A DNA stretch of 64,000 nucleotides from a virus. Positions 1-6,776 of this stretch are shown piece by piece; the first letter of the stretch is position 1; the number at the start of each line of letters is the position of its first letter. Location: positions 1 through 64,000 of the IMG/VR virus record IMGVR_UViG_3300027773_000004, one strand, 5' to 3'. The notes beneath the pieces were generated by a model that was not told the DNA's origin, did not search any database, and saw only the letters and a list, made by a program, of their open reading frames with translations. The translations under genes and the position numbers were made by a program.

Positions 1-190
1 GGCGCACAATCTGCCGCTCAGCGAGATTTATCTGCGGGAGGGCGAAACCAGCCCGGAACGAAGGCGCACAGGCACACTGCTCGGTGACACCTCGACGCGT
101 TATGGACGCTGGGCCGAGTTGCGCCATATGTGGCCGGATGTGTGGATGCGGCTGATCGAGATTTTTCCCGAGATGAGCCGGTGGTCGTAA
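1..190 (+). CDS. C-terminal fragment of an unknown protein
   Basis: An open frame enters from the left edge (first full codon at 2) and stops with TAA at 188-190, giving the last 62 residues of a protein. The fragment is charged and ends in a Trp/Met-rich segment (residues WPDVWMRLIEIFPEM). No domain is recognised and the rest of the gene lies outside the window. A small Gly-rich ORF starts 15 bp downstream in the same direction, so the two may be co-transcribed. Confidence 0.5.
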   Translation, partial: AHNLPLSEIYLREGETSPERRRTGTLLGDTSTRYGRWAELRHMWPDVWMRLIEIFPEMSRWS

Positions 191-204
191 CGGAGGACGA
201 AAGA

Positions 205-291
205 ATGGCGCGATCGAGCGGGCCTCGACAGGGCGGCGGCGGTGGCGGCGGTAGCGGCGGTGGGGGTGGCGAGGGAGGCAAGGGCCGTTGA
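205..291 (+). CDS. 28-aa glycine-rich peptide
   Basis: ATG at 205 is preceded by a good ribosome-binding site (cggagga, 191-197). The product is 28 aa, about two thirds glycine, with basic ends. Its TGA overlaps the TTG start of the next gene (TTGA, 288-291), the signature of translational coupling. Function is unknown. It may act only as a leader for the downstream zinc-finger gene. Confidence 0.4.
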   Translation: MARSSGPRQGGGGGGGSGGGGGEGGKGR

Positions 292-1001
292 CCGCCGCAG
301 AGCTGATGTGGCGTGGCTTTGGTAGCCGGTCGCCCGAAGGCAAGACGGGGTCGCAATATCAATTCGAGCCGGCGGCCGGCCGCTGCTGCACCTGCGGCGC
401 CGAGATTGCCGAGGGCGTGCCGTTCGCGCCGCGCCGCGGCGTCGCCGGGATCGACAACGACACCTTCAGCGGCCACGGCGAGTTCGCGCGGTGGGGCACG
501 CATGCCTGCCGCGCCTGCGCCTGGTTCTACGGCGATCCGAAACGCACGCACCGCGGCTGTCTCGTGGTGGGGGATCGCGGCTGGTGGCCGACGATCGCGC
601 AGGAGATCGAGGGCCGACCGCGGTGGCGCCATGTCCTCGGCGAGATCGGCCGGGCCGGCGGCGACGCGCCGATGACCGGCGTGCTGACGAGCGATCCGAA
701 ACCGCGGCTGTGGCCGCGGGCGCAGCTGGCGACCTGCGGCGCGCCCGGCCTCTACCTGCACGTCCCCGATTACGACGTTTCCGGCTGGACGATATTCGAT
801 CTGCGGCGGGTCGAGCGGGCCATCGCCGCGGTCGATGACGCAATCGCCGCCGGCGCGACGAAGCGGGCCGCGTTCTATGGATTGTGGTTACAGGCGCAGC
901 TGGTGGATCGCCTCGGCCTCGCCGCTACCGCCGCGCTGGAAGCGGCGCTGGCGCCGCACCGCGGCAGCGTCGAATTGACGATCGCGGTGCTCATCGCGTG
1001 A
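288..1001 (+). CDS. Four-cysteine zinc-finger protein, possibly Csf1-like
   Basis: 237 aa from a TTG start coupled to the preceding small ORF. Two CxxC knuckles are visible (C33/C36 and C74/C77, the latter in HACRAC), followed by a basic stretch, a PMTGVLTSDPKPRLWPRA segment at about 128-145 and a C-terminal helical region with an AGATKRAAFYGLW motif. This layout (N-terminal zinc finger, central 'P-hydrophobic-R-H/L-W-RA' strand, C-terminal 'G-x-[ST]-K...Y/F-G' motif) resembles Csf1, the Cas8-like small protein of type IV CRISPR effectors, and Csf1-like proteins of phages and plasmids. The resemblance is recalled by eye, not by alignment. No csf2/csf3 genes or CRISPR array lie nearby. It could instead be an unrelated phage zinc-finger protein. 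It converges with the AcrVA2-like gene. Confidence 0.4.
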   Translation: MTAAELMWRGFGSRSPEGKTGSQYQFEPAAGRCCTCGAEIAEGVPFAPRRGVAGIDNDTFSGHGEFARWGTHACRACAWFYGDPKRTHRGCLVVGDRGWWPTIAQEIEGRPRWRHVLGEIGRAGGDAPMTGVLTSDPKPRLWPRAQLATCGAPGLYLHVPDYDVSGWTIFDLRRVERAIAAVDDAIAAGATKRAAFYGLWLQAQLVDRLGLAATAALEAALAPHRGSVELTIAVLIA

Positions 1002-1079
1002 GTGGCCGCAGTGCCGGCGGATTGCCCCGGTAGCGTCGGAGGCCCTGACCCCGCTGCGGCGCCGGGAAGGATGCGGGTC

Positions 1080-2135
1080 TCATGGTTTTACCGGCCGAAC
1101 CACCGCCGGGAGCGCATCGTAATCCTCGACCGCGACCGGGATCGGCGGCAGCCAGCGCAGCTCGCGCGGGCGGCTGTCCGCCGGCACGTCCTTGCGCGGC
1201 CCGCGCAGGTAGGTGTGCCAGTGCGCGCCGCGCACGTGCGGGCGCACCGGGCGGCGGGCGCCGGTTGCGTCCGAGCCGCTGCTTTCCGCGGCGGCGTCCC
1301 AGGCGGCCCGCAGCGCGGCGCCGAGCCTGACGCCGACCTCCCAGCGCCGCGGCCCGCTGGCCGGGAACAGCCGCTCGCCGCGTCGCGTCCGCGTCGCGGC
1401 CGGGTTGCCGGGCCGGCCGTCGATGTCGGCCGCGCGGCTGCACAGATACAGCACGAGCGACAGTGCGGCCGGCAGCCAAGCGCGGGCCGCCTCCCGGTAG
1501 CCGGGTGGCGGCGGCCGCGCCGCGTTGCCGCGCTCGACCGCATCGGCCCATTCCCGCACGGTCGCATTGAGCGCCGCGTCGAGCGTGCCGATCAGCGGGA
1601 CATGCTGCACCGGGATCGGCGGCCGCCGCCCGAGATCGATGCCGATGCACAGCGCCATCTCGCGGCCGGGGCCGCTATCGAGCCAGTACCACAGCCCCGC
1701 CACCGGCAGCGGCTCGCGATCCGCGGCGGGTGCCGTCATGCCGGGCGTCTCGATATAGACGCACCACTCCGGCAGGTAGAGCAGCACGTCGGCCGGAATG
1801 TCGCCGGCGATCGGCGTCGCGATCAGCGCCTCGTACAGCGTCGGGTCGATGCGGTAGATGCCCTGTGTCATGCGCCAGGCGGCGAGGCACTGCGTCGTGC
1901 AGGCCGGCGCCGACAGCTCGGCGGGACCGTCCGGCGGGCGCTGCCCCGCGGCGAGGATGGCCGCCAGGGTCGCGGCACCGGCGCGCTCCAGCGGCAGGAA
2001 CACCGGCGCCGGCCACTCGACGCTGTCCGGCCGCCGTTCGGCGCGCTGCGCTTCGACCGCGTGCCAGAGGCCGGGGATCGCCCGGCCCCATTCCTCAAGC
2101 CGCAGCCGCGGCGAGGGGATGATGCCGCTTACCAT
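1080..2135 (-). CDS. AcrVA2-like protein (candidate anti-CRISPR family)
   Basis: 351 aa, last gene of a leftward operon. ATG at 2135 overlaps the stop of the HNH gene by 7 nt; a longer upstream reading would lie inside that gene. The N-terminal half is a hydrophobic alpha/beta region with several Trp and Tyr. The C-terminus carries VRPHVRGAHWHTY at about 297-309 followed by RWLPPIPV at about 331-338. This 'R-x-H-x-R-x-x-H-W ... RWxxPxxV' ending is typical of the large AcrVA2-like family found on proteobacterial plasmids and phages. The founding member, from Moraxella, represses Cas12a production. Length is slightly above that of AcrVA2 (about 320 aa). Family membership is a motif judgement, and most members have no proven anti-CRISPR activity. 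Confidence 0.45.
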   Translation of the reverse strand: MVSGIIPSPRLRLEEWGRAIPGLWHAVEAQRAERRPDSVEWPAPVFLPLERAGAATLAAILAAGQRPPDGPAELSAPACTTQCLAAWRMTQGIYRIDPTLYEALIATPIAGDIPADVLLYLPEWCVYIETPGMTAPAADREPLPVAGLWYWLDSGPGREMALCIGIDLGRRPPIPVQHVPLIGTLDAALNATVREWADAVERGNAARPPPPGYREAARAWLPAALSLVLYLCSRAADIDGRPGNPAATRTRRGERLFPASGPRRWEVGVRLGAALRAAWDAAAESSGSDATGARRPVRPHVRGAHWHTYLRGPRKDVPADSRPRELRWLPPIPVAVEDYDALPAVVRPVKP

Positions 2136-2365
2136 CGGGGCAGCAGGCCGTGCACCTCGTTGCACGCCGCGCACTCAATCCGCGTGTTGGCGAGGCTCGC
2201 CTCGCCGCCGAGCGCGTGCGGCCAGATATGGCCGATCGTCGCGCGGTCCTCCGGCGCCGGCGCTCCCGGCGCGACCGCACGGCCGCAGAGCCGGCAGCGG
2301 CCGTTGTCGCGCGCCAGCAGCGCGCGCATCAGGGTCCGGCGCGCGGCGCGGCCGGGGCGTCTCAC
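2129..2365 (-). CDS. Small HNH endonuclease
   Basis: 78 aa from a GTG start that overlaps the upstream stop (GTGA). A zinc-knuckle HNH core is clear: CRLC (24-27), then IGHIWPHALGG (44-54) with Asn60, then CAAC (65-68). The HxxPHxxGG and two CxxC pairs match free-standing phage HNH nucleases, which nick or cut DNA using a beta-beta-alpha-metal fold. It sits mid-operon between an unknown protein and the AcrVA2-like gene, far from the terminase, so a packaging role is less likely than a counter-defence or homing-type role. Confidence 0.8.
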   Translation of the reverse strand: MRRPGRAARRTLMRALLARDNGRCRLCGRAVAPGAPAPEDRATIGHIWPHALGGEASLANTRIECAACNEVHGLLPRW

Positions 2366-2817
2366 CGATCAATCTCCGGCCACGTCGCCGGGTGGCTGGT
2401 GGCGAGGTCGAGCGCCTCCTCCGTCGGCAATTCCGTCAGCGCCCAGAAGCGCTGCGCGGTTTCGAGCACGGCGATCTTGCCGGCGCGCGGCAGCCCGTCG
2501 AGCCGCCGCACCAGATCGCGCTGGTCGATATCCCACTTGGCTCCGAGGCCGGGGGTATCGGCGACGTTGGCCGCGAGCACCATCCATTCCGGCGCCCCGG
2601 CGATCTCCAGCTCGTCGAACGAGCCGGCGCCGTTGTTGGCGTCGCAGACCGCGCACCACTCGGCGCGCGCGAAGGCGGGGCGCGCCTCCTCGACAATGTC
2701 GAGATAACGCTCGGCGATGGAGTTGACCCGGCCGGTCGGGTATTCCTCGCCGGCCGTCGCGCGTAGCGCCGCCTTGAGCGGCGCCCCGGCGACGATCCGG
2801 ATGCGCTTGTCGGTCAT
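2362..2817 (-). CDS. Unknown 151-aa operon protein
   Basis: ATG at 2817 overlaps the TGA of the upstream 45-aa ORF (ATGA), which favours this start over a longer reading to 2958. The N-terminus (residues about 5-45) could form a strand plus two helices like a ribbon-helix-helix unit. A CAVC pair occurs near residues 56-59. The remainder is acidic and helical with many Trp. No confident family. It is translationally coupled on both sides. Confidence 0.6.
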   Translation of the reverse strand: MTDKRIRIVAGAPLKAALRATAGEEYPTGRVNSIAERYLDIVEEARPAFARAEWCAVCDANNGAGSFDELEIAGAPEWMVLAANVADTPGLGAKWDIDQRDLVRRLDGLPRAGKIAVLETAQRFWALTELPTEEALDLATSHPATWPEIDR

Positions 2818-2951
2818 GCCGGCACCGGCTCCTTGCGGGCCGGCTCCCTGGCGGGCGCGCGGCGCGGCTCCTTGCGGGCCGGCGGGATCGCCGGCACCGC
2901 CACCGGCGCCGGCACCTCGATCACCTGTTGCTCTGGGATCCCGATCTTCAT
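2814..2951 (-). CDS. 45-aa Pro/Ala/Arg-rich peptide with ARKEP repeats
   Basis: ATG at 2951 lies just below the stop of the 385-aa gene (3-bp gap) and the TGA overlaps the next start (ATGA at 2817-2814). The 45-aa product starts MKIGIPEQQ and then carries Pro/Val-rich sequence and two ARKEP units separated by RRAPAREP. The repeats arise from an exact 18-bp direct repeat in the DNA. Coupling to both neighbours argues it is translated. Function unknown. Confidence 0.5.
   Translation of the reverse strand: MKIGIPEQQVIEVPAPVAVPAIPPARKEPRRAPAREPARKEPVPA
2827..2883. repeat. Exact 18-bp direct repeat inside a small ORF
   Basis: The 18-mer GGCTCCTTGCGGGCCGGC occurs at 2827-2844 and again at 2866-2883, 39 bp apart. 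It encodes the repeated ARKEP segments of the leftward 45-aa ORF. The spacing is a multiple of three, so slippage would add or remove 13 residues without breaking the frame. Confidence 0.85.
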
Positions 2952-2954
2952 CTC

Positions 2955-4112
2955 TCACGCCTCCCGATCGTCGTAGTAGACCTCGATCGAGGGGTAGGCC
3001 CGCTCGATCTCAAGGCCGATTTCCGTGCTCGGCGCCCGCACCGCGAGGATGCGCGCATACTCGGCGCGCCAGCCCTCGGAGCCGTACAGCATGCGGCCCC
3101 AGCCCTCGACGACGCCGACCACCGAGTTGCGGCTGATGCCGTACGTGGCGAGCTCGGGGTCGTAGAACGGATCTGCCAGCCGCCAGTCGCGCGGCAGCCG
3201 GCGCGCATGAATGCCGGCCTCGCCGCGCACCGCCGCGGCGTCGGACCAATTTTCCGCCCGCAGGATGCCGTCCTCCGGCCAGGCCGTCCGCTGCTGCGGC
3301 GAGACGAGGCGCTGGCCGGACCAGTACCACACTCGCCAGCCGAGGTTGCGCGGCGCCTGCGGATCGGGCGCGATGGCCCGCGCCCGCCGCGCCGCCTCGG
3401 CAAACGGCAGCGTGGTGGGGTTCCCGGGCCCCATCCAGCCGACGATCCGCGGGCCGCCGTCGAGCGAAACGACGCGCCTGAGCGTCACCCCATCGATGTC
3501 GCGGGTCACGCGGCGGGCCGCCAGTATCAGGCGCACCGCTTTGCGCGCGGTTTTGGCGGCGGCCTCTCCGCATGCCCACTCGACGCGCCCGTCTGGGCAC
3601 AGACGCGCCGTGACTGGCACGCCGCGGTAACGGCCGCTGGCCCTGCGCTGGCGCGGGGCGACGGCTTTGCGCGCCGCCCGCTCCTTGCGCAGCGTCTCGA
3701 TCTCGCGGCGGCGGCGCCGCACGAGGTTGTGCAGCGCGTCCGGTACCGCGATACCCCCTGTCGCCGCGCGGTCGAGCCAATACGGTATCGCGGCCGCCCG
3801 CGCGATCTCGCTGTAGCTGGATGCGGACCAGTCGCCATCGCATGCCCAGACCGGCCGGCCCCACCGCCCTCGCCGGCGAACGGCGATGCCGCCCGGCAAG
3901 GTGCGCACCTTCGGCCGCGCGAGCAGCACCGCCAGCGCCGCCTGCCGCCGCGAGCGGAACTCCCGCACGGGGCCGTAGCCGAGGGGCCGCTTGCCGCGGT
4001 AGTGCGCGACGATGCGCACCCCGCGGTAGAGGATTTCCCGCACGTCGATAGGCGCCGGCGGCGCGGCGATTCGTCCGGCCGCCGCCGCGATGGCGGTATC
4101 GAGGCGGCTCAT
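2955..4112 (-). CDS. Unknown 385-aa Arg/Trp-rich protein
   Basis: ATG at 4112 overlaps the stop of the upstream gene (ATGA, 4112-4109). The frame is open further upstream, but a longer reading would run through that gene and the promoter, so it is rejected. The protein is very rich in Arg and Trp, with a basic helical segment (LVRRRRREIETLRKERAARK) in the middle and an acidic C-terminus (IEVYYDDREA). A central strand-rich part contains GRYRGVPV and GRVEWACG. The basic middle suggests nucleic-acid contact, which is inference only. No family is recognised. It is the largest gene of the leftward operon. Confidence 0.65.
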   Translation of the reverse strand: MSRLDTAIAAAAGRIAAPPAPIDVREILYRGVRIVAHYRGKRPLGYGPVREFRSRRQAALAVLLARPKVRTLPGGIAVRRRGRWGRPVWACDGDWSASSYSEIARAAAIPYWLDRAATGGIAVPDALHNLVRRRRREIETLRKERAARKAVAPRQRRASGRYRGVPVTARLCPDGRVEWACGEAAAKTARKAVRLILAARRVTRDIDGVTLRRVVSLDGGPRIVGWMGPGNPTTLPFAEAARRARAIAPDPQAPRNLGWRVWYWSGQRLVSPQQRTAWPEDGILRAENWSDAAAVRGEAGIHARRLPRDWRLADPFYDPELATYGISRNSVVGVVEGWGRMLYGSEGWRAEYARILAVRAPSTEIGLEIERAYPSIEVYYDDREA

Positions 4113-4594
4113 TGCGCCGCCTCCATCCGCTCGGCCTCGCGCAGGAGGCGCAGCGCCAGCCAGCCCGCCGGCACCGCGACGCGCCGGTCGGACGGGATGT
4201 AGCTCCCCGGCGCAGTTTTCCACTGACCGCGCCAGCGGAAATCGTACCCGGAGCCGAGCTCGGTCGGGGTATAGGCGCGCCGGCCGCGGCGGTATACCGA
4301 CGCCGACACGACAACCGGGCGGCTGTCGTGCGCCAAGAGCCCGGCGGCCCGGCGCGCATCCCGCCGCAGATCGGGACGGGCGTCGATGATAGCCTGGAGC
4401 GCGTGGATGCGCTCCTTCCACACCCGCCGGCCCATGCCGTGCCTGTTGGCGGTGCGCGCGGCCTTGGCCCGCGCCGCGCGCTCGCTGCGGCGCTGAGCGA
4501 TCAACTCCGCCATCTGACGGATCTGGGAGCAGCCCTGAGCCACCCGCGCCGGGCGCGGAATGGAGCGGGCGAGGGCGATGGTAGTGCGATCCAT
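4109..4594 (-). CDS. Unknown 161-aa basic protein, first gene of leftward operon
   Basis: ATG at 4594 has a strong ribosome-binding site (AGGAGG, 4607-4602 on the minus strand). The N-terminal half is a long Ala/Arg-rich helix. The C-terminal half looks beta-rich with FRWRGQWKTAPGSYIPSDRR. It shares the Arg/Trp style of the next gene, with which it overlaps by 4 nt. Function unknown. A sigma70-like promoter lies 58-85 bp upstream. Confidence 0.65.
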   Translation of the reverse strand: MDRTTIALARSIPRPARVAQGCSQIRQMAELIAQRRSERAARAKAARTANRHGMGRRVWKERIHALQAIIDARPDLRRDARRAAGLLAHDSRPVVVSASVYRRGRRAYTPTELGSGYDFRWRGQWKTAPGSYIPSDRRVAVPAGWLALRLLREAERMEAAQ

Positions 4595-4651
4595 TGTGTC
4601 CTCCTAGGCCCCATCCGCCGCAGCGCCGGGGCACATCCGTTGACGCGACGG

Positions 4652-4679
4652 ATATTAGCACCGCGCGCGGACGAGTCAA
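4652..4679 (-). promoter_or_regulatory. Leftward sigma70-like promoter
   Basis: On the minus strand TTGACT (4679-4674) is followed after 16 bp by TAATAT (4657-4652). It points at the strong-RBS start at 4594 and would drive the six-gene operon down to 1080. The region is clearly AT-richer than its surroundings. Confidence 0.6.
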
Positions 4680-4687
4680 GATAAATA

Positions 4688-4714
4688 TTGACCAACGGGA
4701 GAAAAATTTATAAG
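4688..4714 (+). promoter_or_regulatory. Possible rightward promoter giving a near-leaderless mRNA
   Basis: TTGACC (4688-4693) is followed after 15 bp by TATAAG (4709-4714). Transcription would begin at about 4721, almost on the ATG at 4723, and no ribosome-binding site lies between. The short spacer makes this tentative. It is divergent from the leftward promoter, 9 bp away. Confidence 0.35.
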
Positions 4715-4722
4715 CTCCCCGC

Positions 4723-4986
4723 ATGAGCCTGAGAGAGAGAGCCGAGGCGGCCGGGCTGCCGCCGATGACGCTGGCGGCGATGCTCGATGCCGCCCCCTCG
4801 ATCGTCTATCGGGAGCTTGACGGCGCGCGTCCCCAGGGGCGCGTGCGCGCCGTGCTGACGGCGTGGGAGGTCATGACCCCGCAGCAGCGCATGACGTGGC
4901 TCGCCGCGCTCGGGGTGGCGGCGGAGCGGCCGCGGCGGGGACGGCCGCGCAAAAGCGGGGCTACCGCCGCAGCGCCTCCTCGATGA
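4723..4986 (+). CDS. Small HTH-like protein with AT-hook, putative regulator
   Basis: 87 aa. Residues 2-32 (LRERAEAAGLPPMTLAAML...) have the spacing of a helix-turn-helix. The C-terminus ends in RPRRGRPRKSG, a canonical AT-hook core (RGRP) that binds the minor groove of AT-rich DNA. The gene lies directly beside the divergent AT-rich promoter region, so autoregulation and control of the leftward operon are plausible. There is no Shine-Dalgarno sequence. Its 3' end overlaps the convergent receiver gene by 26 bp. Confidence 0.55.
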   Translation: MSLRERAEAAGLPPMTLAAMLDAAPSIVYRELDGARPQGRVRAVLTAWEVMTPQQRMTWLAALGVAAERPRRGRPRKSGATAAAPPR

Positions 4987-5323
4987 TCGCTGCCAGGTCG
5001 GCCTGGCGGAACGGCTTTCGCAGGATCGGGTATCGGGAGAGATCGCCAGCAGCGAGCGAGCGCAGCCATGCCGGGTTGCCGCTCATCAGCACCGCCGCGA
5101 TACCCCGCGCCGCAGCGTAATCCGCCAGCGCCTCGCCCTGTTCGGTCGGGCCGCCCGGCATCGCGCAGTCGGTCAGCACCAAATCGAATGGTGCTGCGGC
5201 GAGCGACGCCCGCGCTTCGGCGGCCGATGCGGCGCCGACGGCGTCATGACCGAGTTCACGCAGCGTCAGCACGACGATATCCAGGACCAGCGGATCGTCG
5301 TCCACGCACAGCACCCGAGCCAT
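4961..5323 (-). CDS. Stand-alone response-regulator receiver domain (CheY-like)
   Basis: 120 aa from ATG at 5323; a TTG 15 nt upstream is less likely. All receiver hallmarks are present: acidic pair D9-D10 in VDDD, phosphoacceptor D52 in TDCAMPG, S81 in LMSGN and K103 in LRKPF. The protein ends right after the fifth helix, so there is no output domain. It would take phosphate from a histidine kinase; none is encoded here, so a host kinase is implied. An orphan PhoB-type DNA-binding protein is encoded 1.4 kb away on the other strand. It could work as a phosphate sink or decoy in host signalling. Confidence 0.9.
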   Translation of the reverse strand: MARVLCVDDDPLVLDIVVLTLRELGHDAVGAASAAEARASLAAAPFDLVLTDCAMPGGPTEQGEALADYAAARGIAAVLMSGNPAWLRSLAAGDLSRYPILRKPFRQADLAAIIEEALRR

Positions 5324-5354
5324 CGGCGCCGCCCCCAAGGTGCTCGACCGACGA

Positions 5355-5386
5355 TTGTCTGTCGGCGAAGCGATTTACTATATACT
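5355..5386 (+). promoter_or_regulatory. AT-rich promoter before the XRE gene
   Basis: TTGTCT (5355-5360) precedes an AT-rich stretch (TTTACTATATACT, 5374-5386) offering a -10 element at about 17-bp spacing. Transcription would start close to the GTG at 5391. Confidence 0.4.
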
Positions 5387-5390
5387 CCAA

Positions 5391-5642
5391 GTGTTTGTAG
5401 ATCGTCGCCTTTGTATCGCGGCGCGCGCCCTGGTCGACGTCACCCAGGAAGACTTGGCGCGCGAGGCGCATGTCGGCGTCAATACGATCCGCAATTTCGA
5501 GGCGGGCGAGCCGGTGCATATCAACCACTGCCTCGCGATCCGGGAGGCGCTGCAGCGGATGGGCGTCCGGTTCGTCCGGTGTGCCGACGGCCGCGACGCG
5601 ATCCGGCGCGCCTCAAATCACGGCGGCGACGGTCTGGTCTAG
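5391..5642 (+). CDS. XRE-family helix-turn-helix regulator
   Basis: 83 aa from GTG at 5391; the frame is open to GTG 5340, but that would place the promoter-like AT stretch inside the gene. The HTH is clear: VTQEDLAREAHVGVNTIRNF, then EAGEPV and a closing AIREALQRMGVRFV. This 'ALxxxGVxF' ending is usual in alphaproteobacterial XRE regulators. It binds DNA as a dimer. The tandem hairpin repeat begins two bases before its stop codon ends, and a divergent receiver gene lies upstream. Likely a lysogeny or accessory-gene regulator. Confidence 0.8.
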   Translation: MFVDRRLCIAARALVDVTQEDLAREAHVGVNTIRNFEAGEPVHINHCLAIREALQRMGVRFVRCADGRDAIRRASNHGGDGLV

Positions 5643-5680
5643 CGCCACCGGATGGCGCTCAGCGCCACCAGATGGCGCTC
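5641..5680. repeat. Two tandem 20-bp palindromic repeats
   Basis: Two near-identical 20-bp units (5641-5660 and 5661-5680, one mismatch) each contain AGCGCCA and TGGCGCT arms around a 5-nt loop, so each can fold as a 7-bp hairpin. A third partial copy (AGCG) follows at 5681. They begin at the end of the XRE gene. They may be operator sites for that regulator or a structured RNA end; there is no T-run for termination. Confidence 0.75.
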
Positions 5681-5768
5681 AGCGTTCTTGGCAATCCCGG
5701 AGGCCTCCCCGACACATCAAGCTGCTGCGGTCTACGGCGCGGCGCGAGCTTGACGAGGGGACGCCGCT

Positions 5769-6761
5769 GTGGTATCGGGACAAATAGAAATTGGAATTCG
5801 TGTAGCCGCCCGGCCCGAGGCCGAGGCGGTTTTTCCGTTTCTGGCGGCGGGGGTCGGCTTGGCAAAAAAGCGCCCCGGCCGGCACCGCGACCCGGACTTG
5901 AAGCGGAGCGCCTCCGGCAAGGCCAAGTCGAGCAATTTCCGGGACTGGAACACCAAGGACCCCGGCACAGCCTATACGGTGGCGCAGCGCCAGCTCACGG
6001 GCCGCCCCGACATCGGCGAACGGCTCCTAGCGGCACTGAACGAATTCGCCGTCCTCACCTACCGGCTCAGCGACAGCACCCTCCATCCGGCGGAACGCAA
6101 CCGGGTCAAAAACCGACTCAACGAGCTGTCCGCTCTCATCACGACCGCACAGGGGTCGAGCAAGGACCAGCGCCTCTCCTATCCCCTCGGCGTCCTCTAC
6201 GCGCGCGGCGACCTCGCGCGGGCCGGCGATCCCGGCATTCCGGAACCGGCGGACGCCGACGACGATCCCGTCGCCCGCCGCGCCTACGCGCTGCATCAGG
6301 CCGGGCTCTATTACGCAGGACTGCACTGCGCCTTCTGGGGCGGGTTGCGCCAGGACGTGGCCGAGGCCCTGTCGCCGGAGGACGTGCGCGAGCTTGAAGG
6401 CGTCGGCCGCACCGGCATTCAGCGGCGGCGCATCCCGAGCCATCTCTCCAAAATCGTCGTCTCGATCGTCGGCACCGAGGACTATCAGGACACCGCCGAG
6501 CGCGAGAAGCGGCGCACCGGCATCGCCGCGCGCTTGTGGGAAGCGCGCAAGGCGATGGGCGTCTGCGTGATGGCGGTCGATCACGTCGTCATCGACGAAA
6601 TTCCGCCCGGTTGGCCCAAAGACGGCGCCGGCGCCTGGCAGATGAACGACATCTTCCGGGCGCGGCTCATCCGAGGCCTCGGTGCGCTGGTCGAGTTCTT
6701 CCATCTCGAGGACGACGGGCGCCGGCCGCGCATCAGGGCCTGGCGCCCGCCAGAGGGCTGA
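5769..6761 (+). CDS. Unknown 330-aa protein
   Basis: GTG at 5769 follows a GAGGGG ribosome-binding site. The protein has a basic N-terminal linker (KKRPGRHRDPDLKRSASGK), a helical middle with a Tyr-rich patch (HQAGLYYAGLHCAFWGG) and a C-terminus with a DHVVIDEIPPGWPKDG loop. No catalytic signature is recognised. About 90 bp of upstream DNA holds the palindromic repeats. The PhoB-like gene follows after 15 bp, so the two are probably co-transcribed. Confidence 0.6.
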   Translation: MVSGQIEIGIRVAARPEAEAVFPFLAAGVGLAKKRPGRHRDPDLKRSASGKAKSSNFRDWNTKDPGTAYTVAQRQLTGRPDIGERLLAALNEFAVLTYRLSDSTLHPAERNRVKNRLNELSALITTAQGSSKDQRLSYPLGVLYARGDLARAGDPGIPEPADADDDPVARRAYALHQAGLYYAGLHCAFWGGLRQDVAEALSPEDVRELEGVGRTGIQRRRIPSHLSKIVVSIVGTEDYQDTAEREKRRTGIAARLWEARKAMGVCVMAVDHVVIDEIPPGWPKDGAGAWQMNDIFRARLIRGLGALVEFFHLEDDGRRPRIRAWRPPEG

Positions 6762-6776
6762 CTGCTCAAGAGAAGC

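Noticed and set aside
1002-2726. 574-codon plus-strand frame
   Set aside because: Overlaps antisense the AcrVA2-like, HNH and 151-aa genes that show motifs and ATGA coupling.
4113-4724. N-terminal extension of the 385-aa gene to 4724
   Set aside because: It would cross the divergent promoter and read through the coupled 161-aa gene in another frame; the ATGA overlap at 4112 marks the true start.
5641-5680. Start of a CRISPR array
   Set aside because: Only two adjacent palindromic units with no spacer between them; no other repeat-spacer pattern was seen in the window.
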